From NCBI GenBank assembly GCA_001830475.1, contig MIAC01000096.1, forward strand, positions 1 to 8,042: 8,042 nt of DNA. Direction: 5' to 3'. A model generated the notes under the pieces. It had not been told where the DNA came from. It was given only the letters and a program-made list of their open reading frames with translations, and made no database searches. A program made the position numbers and the translations under genes. Positions 1 through 5,168 of the stretch are shown here, in pieces. Position 1 is the first letter of the stretch. Every line of letters starts with the position of its first letter. The stretch is from Rhodospirillales bacterium RIFCSPLOWO2_12_FULL_67_15 (GTDB lineage: Bacteria; Pseudomonadota; Alphaproteobacteria; Rhodospirillales; 2-12-FULL-67-15).

Positions 1-1254
1 GACGTGATCGTCGCCGATCACCATGAGACGGAATCGGATTTGCCGCCGGCCTTCGCGGTGGTCAATCCGAACCGGCTCGACGACGCGAGCGGCCAAGGAC
101 GGCTCGCCGCCGTCGGGGTCGCGTTCCTGATGCTGGTCGGCCTCAACCGGACGCTGCGCGCCGCCGGCTGGTTCCGCACGCGGCCAGAACCCGATCTGAT
201 GCAATGGCTCGATCTGGTCGCGCTCGGGACCGTGTGCGACGTGGTGCCGCTGGTCGGTCTCAACCGCGCATTGGTGGCGCAAGGGCTCAAGGTGATGGCG
301 GGACGGGCCAACGCCGGGCTTGCCGCGCTTGCCGACGTCGCCGGCTTGGCCGCGCCGCCGGAGGCGTATCACGCCGGATTCGTTCTCGGCCCCCGGGTCA
401 ACGCGGGCGGGCGCATTGGTGCTCCGGATTTGGGCGCGCGGATTCTCTCGACCGACGATTCCGCCGAGGCGGCCGAGTTGGCGCGCAAACTGGATGCGCT
501 CAACCGCGAGCGCCAGGCGATTGAAGCGCGAGTACTAGAGGACGCGGTCGCCAGGATCGAAGCCGAAGGCGGCGTTCACGCGCTCGCTTTCGCCGCCGGC
601 GAGGGCTGGCATCCGGGCGTCGTCGGCATCGTCGCCGCGCGGCTCAAGGAACGCTACAACGTGCCAGCGTGCGTGGTGGCGCTGACGGGCGAGGCGGGGG
701 TGGGCTCGGGCCGTTCGGTCGCGGGCGTCGATCTCGGCTCGTGCGTGATCGCGGCACGCCAGGTCGGGTTGTTGCGGAAAGGCGGCGGGCACGCCATGGC
801 CGCCGGGTTCACGGTCGCGCGCGACAGGCTCGCCGCCGCGCGCGCCTTCCTCGAGGAACGGATCGCGGCCAGGGTGCGCGAAGCCGCGATCGTGCCGACG
901 CTCTCCTTCGACGGGACGCTCCGGCCCGACGGCGCGACGGCGGAACTCGCCCAATCGCTCGCCCGGGTCGGCCCGTTCGGCTCCGGAAATCCCGAGCCGC
1001 GTTTCGCGCTGCCGGCGGCGCGGATCGGCTTCGCCGCCCCGGCCGGGGACGCGCACGTGCGGCTCGCCATCGCCCCCGACGGCCCGGGCCGGCCGTTGAA
1101 GGCGATCGCGTTCCGTTGTCTCGAAAGCGATCTCGGCCGGGCGCTGCTCAACGCCCAAGGCGGCGTGCTCCATCTCGCAGGAAGGATCCGGGCGGACACC
1201 TGGGGCGGAACCACCACCGCCCAGTTCACGATCGACGACGCCGCGCCGGTTTAA
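1..1254 (+). CDS. recJ: Single-stranded-DNA-specific 5'-3' exonuclease RecJ, C-terminal part (5' end outside window)
   Basis: RecJ degrades single-stranded DNA 5' to 3' in RecF-pathway recombination and in repair, using two metal ions in the cytoplasm. The frame is open from base 1 and 417 codons are visible; bacterial RecJ is usually about 570-600 residues, so roughly a quarter is missing at the N-terminus. Codons 6-8 are the DHH motif (context VADHHE) that names the family. Further RecJ blocks follow: ALGTVCDVVPL near codons 74-84 with a metal-ligand-type Asp, RVNAGGRIG near 132-140, GWHPGVVGIVAARL near 202-215, and the DHHA1 signature GSGRSVAG plus GGGHAMAAG near 235-269. The last 120 residues match the position of the RecJ OB-type DNA-binding domain. 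No frameshift is seen. The next downstream gene lies on the other strand. Family assignment is firm; only the missing start is unknown. Confidence 0.95.
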   Translation, partial: DVIVADHHETESDLPPAFAVVNPNRLDDASGQGRLAAVGVAFLMLVGLNRTLRAAGWFRTRPEPDLMQWLDLVALGTVCDVVPLVGLNRALVAQGLKVMAGRANAGLAALADVAGLAAPPEAYHAGFVLGPRVNAGGRIGAPDLGARILSTDDSAEAAELARKLDALNRERQAIEARVLEDAVARIEAEGGVHALAFAAGEGWHPGVVGIVAARLKERYNVPACVVALTGEAGVGSGRSVAGVDLGSCVIAARQVGLLRKGGGHAMAAGFTVARDRLAAARAFLEERIAARVREAAIVPTLSFDGTLRPDGATAELAQSLARVGPFGSGNPEPRFALPAARIGFAAPAGDAHVRLAIAPDGPGRPLKAIAFRCLESDLGRALLNAQGGVLHLAGRIRADTWGGTTTAQFTIDDAAPV

Positions 1255-1284
1255 TTCGTCAACTCTTGCATTCAACTCATTACC

Positions 1285-1345
1285 GTCATGCCCGCGAAAG
1301 CGGGCATCCAGCTACTTCATGGACCCCCGCTTCCGCGGGGGTGAC
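1285..1345. repeat. Extragenic palindromic repeat (REP-like), two inverted arms
   Basis: Two 26-base arms (1285-1310 and 1320-1345) are inverted copies of each other, agreeing at 21 of 26 positions by my count. Each arm is itself a hairpin: an 8-bp stem at 1288-1307 with a GAAA loop, and an 8-bp stem at 1323-1342 with a TTCC loop. The arms begin GTCAT or GTCAC. This resembles the GTCAT(T/G)CCCGC...GCGGG(A/C)ATCCA family of intergenic repeats common in proteobacterial genomes (recalled knowledge). It lies 30 bases after the recJ stop. There is no T-run on either side, so it is not a classic intrinsic terminator, although it could block or stabilise 3' ends. Copy number elsewhere in the genome cannot be seen here. 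Confidence 0.75.
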
Positions 1346-1466
1346 AAAAAAGAGCAAAGTCTCACGGACACCGGCTGCTGGCGCCCTGCTAGAATCGCGC
1401 CATGACGCGGCGCAGGACCAAGGGGAGTGGGAACGGACTCAAGCTTCAGCCAGGTGACAGACGGGG

Positions 1467-1919
1467 TCAACGCACCGCTACTCCATGTTTGGCAAGTCGA
1501 GCTTTGGCGGAACTAATTGCACGTTCAGAGAATCGGGTTGGATATTTCAAAACCAAAGATTCACCTGTCAAGTCAGCAAGACCGCGTTCAACAAGCAGAT
1601 TGAAGCCAGTAGTTTCCATGGAGCTGATAGCCCAATCCTCAAGGCATTGAGCAATGCCCTTATTTCTCAATTTTTGCCGGGTTCGGCTTGCCGATGTAGT
1701 TCGACCATTCTTCAGGGTTAGAAGTTCTTCATAGGCTCGGAGCATTTCATGGAAATCGCGATGTAGGGGATCGTTTTCGTTGATTCCCTCCAAGGCACAA
1801 AGTCGACGAAATGCCTGAGTCCATACATCCTCCCGGCCTATCCTTTTGGCATTAGCCATCAGGTTTCTCAGTTCTGAGGGGCTAGTGTAGGTGGAAATAT
1901 CCTTGGCCATTTGATGCAT
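1467..1919 (-). CDS. Uncharacterised protein (about 150 aa) in an AT-rich block
   Basis: I do not recognise the family with confidence. The frame opens at a TTG at 1946, but the ATG at 1919 is better placed: on the minus strand GAGG followed by five bases precedes it. A second ATG lies at 1910. The 150-residue product has no signal peptide or membrane segment. It looks mainly helical, with an acidic/aromatic first half (repeated RRLCALEG- and FHEMLRAYEELL-like helices) followed by a basic Ser/Thr/Arg stretch, NGRTTSASRTRQKLRNKG, around residues 70-87 and a C-terminal half rich in Leu, Glu and Lys. The basic stretch could contact nucleic acid, which is only a guess. Base composition and codon use are far less GC-biased than in all neighbours, pointing to recent acquisition. 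It follows the phosphofructokinase gene on the same strand after 31 bases and could be co-transcribed with it. The overlapping plus-strand frames look like noise. Confidence 0.7.
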   Translation of the reverse strand: MHQMAKDISTYTSPSELRNLMANAKRIGREDVWTQAFRRLCALEGINENDPLHRDFHEMLRAYEELLTLKNGRTTSASRTRQKLRNKGIAQCLEDWAISSMETTGFNLLVERGLADLTGESLVLKYPTRFSERAISSAKARLAKHGVAVR

Positions 1920-1926
1920 TCTCACC

Positions 1927-1942
1927 TCGCCTGGTAAGGCGA
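1927..1942. other. Small perfect hairpin at the phosphofructokinase/small-gene junction
   Basis: A perfect 6-bp inverted repeat (TCGCCT, loop GGTA, AGGCGA) lies between the phosphofructokinase stop (1951-1953) and the preferred ATG of the small gene (1919). Its distal edge overlaps the GAGG that I take as that gene's ribosome binding site, so folding could partly mask it. It also lies where the base composition changes from AT-rich to GC-rich, so it could mark an insertion boundary. A 6-bp palindrome can arise by chance, hence the low confidence. Confidence 0.25.
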
Positions 1943-1950
1943 TCAACGAG

Positions 1951-3174
1951 TCACTTTTTCTTCTTGCCGAGAATCTTCTCGACCGTGTTCTCGGGGCTCA
2001 AGCGCTGCACCGCCGGCAGCGCGCCGACCAGCGGCCGGGCGTAGGCGAGGAACTTCTCGGTGACGTCGTGCCCGGATTTGGCGATGAATTCGTCGGCCAT
2101 CACCTTGGTCTTGCCTGCGACGTCTGTGAGTCGCGAGAGCCGGTAGTCGACGACGTAGTCGCCGACGCGGTGCAGGGTGACCGAACCGTCGCGGTCGGCG
2201 AAGCGGGCGTACTGGGCGGCCTTGATGCCGACCTCGCGGGCCTCGCGCCGGTCCACCTCGGAGGCACAGCCGAGAAACGAGCGCTGGAGATAGCCGAACG
2301 TGTCGCCGCGCACCCGCTTGATGCCGGTCCCGGTCTTGATCGCCTCGGTCAGCGCATCGGCGAGCGCGCCGGTTCCCGACAGTTGCACGTTGCCGTGGGC
2401 ATCCTTCTCCACCGTCTTGGCGAGCCGGACCGCGATCGGCGTGCCCGATGGGTCGTGAACGCCTTCCGAGACCGCGATCACGCAGCGCCCCAACCGTTCG
2501 TATGTCGCCTTCACGTCGCGGAGGAAGGATTTCATCGCGAAATTCCGTTCGGGCAGATAGATCAAGTGCGGCCCGTCGCCGGGATAGCGCCGGGCCAGCG
2601 CCGAGGCCGCGGTCAGAAAGCCCGCGTGCCGGCCCATCACCACTCCGACATAAACGCCGGTGAGGGCGCGGTTGTCGAGATCCGCGCCGGCGAAGGCCGA
2701 AGCGACGAAGCGCGCCGCAGAGGGATAACCTGGGGTGTGGTCGTTGACCATCAGGTCGTTGTCGATGGTCTTGGGGATGTGGATGCAGCGGAGCGGGGAG
2801 CGCGCCCTGCGCGCTTCTTCGCTCAGGATGCGCAGCGTATCCGAGGAATCGTTGCCGCCGATGTAGAAAAACGTGCCGATGCCGTGCGCCTTCAGCACCC
2901 GGAAGATGTCCCGGCAGTATTTCAAATCCGGCTTGTCGCGGGTGGAGCCGAGCGCCGAGCAGGGGGTAGCCGCGACCCGCTCCAGGTTCTCCCCCGTTTC
3001 CCGGGTGAGGTCGAGGAAGTACTCGTTGACGATGCCGCGCACGCCGTGACGCGCGCCGTAGACCCGCTCGACGCCCGGTTGCCCGCGCGCCTCCAGCGCG
3101 GCTCCCACCAGAGATTCGTTGATCACTGCGGTGGGGCCGCCGCCTTGGGCGATCAGGACTTTTCCTTGCGGCAT
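1951..3174 (-). CDS. pfp: 6-phosphofructokinase, pyrophosphate-dependent type (PFP)
   Basis: This enzyme interconverts fructose 6-phosphate and fructose 1,6-bisphosphate in glycolysis and gluconeogenesis; the PPi-using type is reversible and cytoplasmic. The 407-residue protein begins with a glycine-rich phosphate loop, AQGGGPTAVINESL (residues 9-22). GGNDS (106-110) puts Asp at the position where ATP enzymes have Gly (GGDGS), and PKTIDND (134-140) has Lys where ATP enzymes have Gly. Both changes are established hallmarks of PPi use, and the second Asp of TIDND region residues supplies the catalytic base. MGRHAGFL (180-187), LPER (207-210) and GYLQRS (294-299) match the sugar-phosphate-binding blocks. 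The Asn in GGNDS replaces a metal-linked Asp but is, as I recall, normal in one PFP clade. The start is firm: AAGGAGG at 3179-3185 sits four bases before the ATG. The C-terminus ends in a Lys run. It is divergent from the response regulator gene, and the small AT-rich gene follows it. Confidence 0.93.
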   Translation of the reverse strand: MPQGKVLIAQGGGPTAVINESLVGAALEARGQPGVERVYGARHGVRGIVNEYFLDLTRETGENLERVAATPCSALGSTRDKPDLKYCRDIFRVLKAHGIGTFFYIGGNDSSDTLRILSEEARRARSPLRCIHIPKTIDNDLMVNDHTPGYPSAARFVASAFAGADLDNRALTGVYVGVVMGRHAGFLTAASALARRYPGDGPHLIYLPERNFAMKSFLRDVKATYERLGRCVIAVSEGVHDPSGTPIAVRLAKTVEKDAHGNVQLSGTGALADALTEAIKTGTGIKRVRGDTFGYLQRSFLGCASEVDRREAREVGIKAAQYARFADRDGSVTLHRVGDYVVDYRLSRLTDVAGKTKVMADEFIAKSGHDVTEKFLAYARPLVGALPAVQRLSPENTVEKILGKKKK

Positions 3175-3320
3175 GGGGCCTCCTTGGGGGGTGCGGCGCT
3201 GATATAAGGGGAAAACCCTATACCAGTCTTTCCGCTGCGGATATTATGGGGGGAAACACGGCCGGCAAGATGAAAAATCTGGAAGTTGGCCTCGGGGGAA
3301 GGGTTGGGGTGCGAACGACC
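3175..3320. promoter_or_regulatory. Divergent control region between pfp and the FixJ-type regulator
   Basis: This stretch must hold the promoters of two diverging genes. The pfp ribosome binding site is at 3179-3185. Centred near 3212 is a small dyad (AGGG, five bases, CCCT at 3207-3219) flanked by TATA-like sequence on both sides. On the minus strand TTATAT (3202-3207) could be a -10 box for pfp, and on the plus strand TATTAT (3242-3247) could be one for the regulator; I see no good -35 partner for either. If the plus-strand box is used, translation of the regulator cannot begin at the ATG at 3246, which favours a start at 3270 or 3321. A regulator acting on its divergent neighbour is common, but nothing here proves it. 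Confidence 0.35.
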
Positions 3321-4085
3321 ATGAAGCGGCGCAAAAAACAAGTCGATGGGCCGACGGAAAGAGCCGCCGAGAACAGCGTGGAGGACCAGGGTCCGAAGGC
3401 TCTTGTCTCCAGGGTTCACATCGTCGACGACGACCCCGTCATCCGAAGGCTTCTCGGGGGAATCGTCGAGGCGGGAGGCTGGCGCGCCGAGGTCCACGAT
3501 TCGGCGGAGGGCTTTCTCGCCGCCTTTCGCGCCGACTGGCCGGGGTGCGTGCTGCTGGACATGCGGATGCCGGGGATGAACGGCCTCGATTGCTTGCGCG
3601 AAATGAAGAAACGCGAAACCCTTCTGCCGGTGATCATGGTGACGGCGCACGCCGATGTCGAACTCGCGGTGCAGGCGATGAAGGACGGCGCGCTCGACTT
3701 TCTCGAAAAACCGGTCGCCGTGCCCCGGGTGCTGGAAGTCGTGCGCGGCGCGGTCGAGCGGAGTTTGGCGGAGTTCGGCGTGCGCCGAATCCGGGCCAAG
3801 CGGGAGCGGCGCTTGGCTTCCCTCACTCCGCGCGAGCGTCAGGTGCTGGATCGCATCGCTCGCGGCGAGATCAACAAATCGGTCGCCAAGCGCCTCGGCA
3901 TCAGCGAAAAGACGGTCGAAGTCCACCGCGCCCGCGTCATGAGCAAGCTCGACGCGAAATCGCTCGCCGAGCTGATCCGGATCGTGCGGGGGGAGGAGTT
4001 TTCGGACCCCGCCCCGGCCGGTTCGGACAGCACCGCCGCCGTCGTTCTGCCGCTGCGGGCGAAAGCCGCTCCCGGCGAAGGTTGA
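3321..4085 (+). CDS. FixJ/NarL-type response regulator (receiver + LuxR-type HTH)
   Basis: This is a two-component transcription regulator: phosphorylation of the receiver domain controls DNA binding by the C-terminal helix-turn-helix. The receiver starts at VHIVDDDP, with the acidic pair about ten residues before the first helix. LLDMRMPGMNG carries the phospho-acceptor Asp, MVTAH the switch Thr, and LEKPV the conserved Lys. After a charged linker, LTPRERQVLDRIARGEINK opens the LuxR-type HTH and GISEKTVEVHRARVMSKL is its recognition region, as in FixJ. About 30 residues rich in Ala/Pro/Gly trail behind the HTH. The start is uncertain: ATGs at 3246, 3270 and 3321 and a GTG at 3378 are all in frame and none has a clear ribosome binding site. 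I chose 3321 (254 residues) because upstream codons look non-coding and the family usually starts just before the receiver. No sensor kinase is adjacent, so partner and targets are unknown. Confidence 0.88.
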   Translation: MKRRKKQVDGPTERAAENSVEDQGPKALVSRVHIVDDDPVIRRLLGGIVEAGGWRAEVHDSAEGFLAAFRADWPGCVLLDMRMPGMNGLDCLREMKKRETLLPVIMVTAHADVELAVQAMKDGALDFLEKPVAVPRVLEVVRGAVERSLAEFGVRRIRAKRERRLASLTPRERQVLDRIARGEINKSVAKRLGISEKTVEVHRARVMSKLDAKSLAELIRIVRGEEFSDPAPAGSDSTAAVVLPLRAKAAPGEG

Positions 4086-4121
4086 TCGGACCTGGACAAA
4101 TATCTCCCTTCGGCCGGATTT

Positions 4122-4146
4122 AACCTTGTTTATTTTAAGGTTTTCT
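4122..4146 (+). terminator. Possible weak intrinsic terminator after the FixJ-type regulator
   Basis: AACCTT (4122-4127) and AAGGTT (4137-4142) form a 6-bp stem with a nine-base AT-rich loop, followed directly by a T-rich stretch (TTTTCT). It lies 36 bases after the regulator stop codon. The stem is weak for a GC-rich genome and the region overlaps a promoter-like sequence, so termination is only suggested. Confidence 0.35.
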
Positions 4147-4156
4147 AGGCTATGAT
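4126..4156 (+). promoter_or_regulatory. Candidate promoter of the CheY-like gene
   Basis: TATGAT at 4151-4156 matches five of six bases of the sigma-70 -10 consensus, and TTGTTT at 4126-4131 is an acceptable -35 box, although the 19-base spacing is longer than ideal. The stretch is a local AT-rich island in a GC-rich region. Transcription would begin near 4163 and leave a leader of about 105 bases before the TTG start at 4269. Confidence 0.4.
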
Positions 4157-4176
4157 TTCTTCTTCACCGAGCGAGT

Positions 4177-4201
4177 CGAAACCAATAGAACATTGGTTTT
4201 G
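4177..4201 (+). other. Perfect inverted repeat in the CheY-like gene leader (operator or RNA hairpin)
   Basis: AAACCAAT (4179-4186) and ATTGGTTT (4192-4199) are perfect inverse complements around a five-base loop, and pairing can extend to 10 bp with one G-T pair. The element lies about 15-40 bases after the predicted transcription start, in the leader. It could be an operator for a dimeric repressor or an RNA hairpin. The stem is AT-rich, unlike the GC-rich hairpins elsewhere in the window, so it is not a by-product of base composition. Confidence 0.45.
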
Positions 4202-4268
4202 CCGGTATTTCGTTATCGAGTTTGATCCTTATCATCGCGACTGCACGATCGGTTGAGGGAGTGCGGGG

Positions 4269-4910
4269 TTGCCGGCGGAATACAACATCGAGCGCCTGAA
4301 CTTTCTGATCGTCGACGACAACAAGCACATGTGCGTGTTGATCAAGACGATCCTGAACGCCTTCGGCGTGCGCAACGTGCTCGATGCGGGCGACGGCGCC
4401 GACGCCTTCAAGGTGTTGAAGCACTTTCCGGCCGACATCATCATCTGCGACTGGGTGATGCAGCCCTTGGACGGGCTCGACTTCGTGCGCTTGGTGCGCA
4501 CCGGCAAGGACAGTCCGAACCCCTACGTCCCGGTCATCATGCTGACCGGGCACACCGAGATGCACCGGGTGATGGAGGCGCGGGAAGCCGGGGTGAGCGA
4601 GTTTCTCGCCAAACCCGTCTCGCCCAAGAAACTCTACGCCCGCATCCGTTCGATCATCGAGCACCAGCGCAACTTCATCAAGACCAAGACCTACTTCGGG
4701 CCCGATCGCCGCCGCCAGAAACTCGCGAGCTACAAAGGGACCGAGCGGCGCAAGGCGCAGGCCGAGACCATCGCCGTTCAGCCGATCCTGAACGTGACGG
4801 CGATTCCCAGGCCGGGAGAAGTGTCGCCCCCGGCCGCGGCTTCGTCTTCGATCGCCGAGGAAGCCAAGGGCCTCTCCCAGGCCGAGGTCGAGGCGCTGCT
4901 CAAAAGTTGA
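4269..4910 (+). CDS. Stand-alone CheY-like receiver protein with a FliM-like C-terminal peptide
   Basis: A single-domain response regulator of 213 residues with no DNA-binding domain, expected to signal by protein contact in the cytoplasm. The receiver spans about residues 8-135: acidic pair D16-D17 (FLIVDDNKHM), phospho-acceptor D61 (IIICDWVMQPLDG), switch T93 (MLTGHT) and K115 (FLAKPVSP). All catalytic residues are present. The tail of about 80 residues carries two similar blocks, YFGPDRRRQK (142-151) and YKGTERRK (155-162), then a Pro/Ala/Ser-rich linker, and ends with LSQAEVEALL (202-211). That last stretch closely matches the FliM N-terminal CheY-binding motif LSQAEIDALL. The start is a TTG: GAGGGAG at 4255-4261 lies seven bases upstream and no ATG occurs before residue 21. 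It has its own promoter-like region and no kinase or chemotaxis gene beside it. A flagellar or chemotaxis link is inferred from the tail only. Confidence 0.9.
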   Translation: MPAEYNIERLNFLIVDDNKHMCVLIKTILNAFGVRNVLDAGDGADAFKVLKHFPADIIICDWVMQPLDGLDFVRLVRTGKDSPNPYVPVIMLTGHTEMHRVMEAREAGVSEFLAKPVSPKKLYARIRSIIEHQRNFIKTKTYFGPDRRRQKLASYKGTERRKAQAETIAVQPILNVTAIPRPGEVSPPAAASSSIAEEAKGLSQAEVEALLKS

Positions 4911-4934
4911 ATCCTTCTCCGGTCATTCCGGCCG

Positions 4935-4986
4935 GCGCGCGGGCGAATCCCCGCGCGCTTATCAAGATGCGCCCCTATCGGGGCGC
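4935..4986 (+). terminator. Tandem GC-rich hairpins after the CheY-like gene
   Basis: Two strong hairpins follow the stop codon. The first has a perfect 9-bp stem (4935-4943 with 4950-4958) and the loop CGAATC; the second has a perfect 7-bp stem (4969-4975 with 4980-4986) and the loop TATC. The sequence after the first stem is only TTATCAA, so the T-run is poor, but in GC-rich genomes such hairpins often mark transcript ends. They separate the receiver gene from the tRNA promoter. The first hairpin shares loop and architecture with the pair at 7059-7115, so it may be a dispersed repeat rather than, or as well as, a terminator. Confidence 0.45.
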
Positions 4987-5034
4987 GTGGCGTCATCCGG
5001 GCCGATTCCCGGCAGGATTTTGTTCCGGCCGCGC

Positions 5035-5061
5035 TTGATTTTGCGCGCCCGCCCGTATAGG
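5035..5061 (+). promoter_or_regulatory. Candidate promoter of tRNA-Glu
   Basis: TTGATT (5035-5040) and TATAGG (5056-5061) are plausible -35 and -10 boxes with a short, 15-base spacing (16 if the -35 is read as CTTGAT). The predicted transcript would begin near 5068, only a few bases before the mature tRNA 5' end, as is usual for single tRNA genes. Confidence 0.45.
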
Positions 5062-5073
5062 ACGTGGCGGCCC

Positions 5074-5149
5074 GTCCCCATCGTCTAGAGGCCTAGGACA
5101 CCGCCCTTTCACGGCGGCGACGGGGGTTCGAATCCCCCTGGGGACGCCA
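5074..5149 (+). tRNA. tRNA-Glu (anticodon TTC)
   Basis: A 76-base tRNA with encoded CCA. The acceptor stem GTCCCCA (5074-5080) pairs fully with TGGGGAC (5139-5145), followed by discriminator G and CCA (5147-5149). The anticodon stem CCGCC/GGCGG encloses the loop CTTTCAC, giving anticodon TTC at 5108-5110, which reads GAA and GAG by wobble. The T arm is GGGGG, TTCGAAT loop region, CCCCC. The D arm carries TCTAGAGGCCTAGGA as in typical bacterial tRNA-Glu. The gene stands alone. An imperfect dyad at 5155-5184 lies between its 3' end and the convergent end of the next gene and could help end transcripts, but it has no T-run. Confidence 0.97.
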
Positions 5150-5168
5150 CTGCGCCGGCCCGCGTCCG

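Noticed and set aside
1402..1721. Two short plus-strand frames opposite the small AT-rich gene
   Set aside because: Neither has a coherent composition or ribosome binding site; the minus-strand frame has a better start and a more protein-like sequence.
2068..3207. A 379-codon open frame on the plus strand opposite the phosphofructokinase gene
   Set aside because: It is a shadow of the real gene, with no family motifs and a composition typical of antisense frames.
4935..4958. Hairpin resembling a tRNA T arm (GGG, CGAATC, CCC)
   Set aside because: The loop lacks the TT of the T loop and no acceptor, D or anticodon arm lies nearby, so it is not a tRNA fragment; it was kept only as a hairpin.
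4253..5038. A 261-codon plus-strand frame overlapping the CheY-like gene
   Set aside because: It is out of frame with the receiver domain, Arg-rich and lacking any motif.
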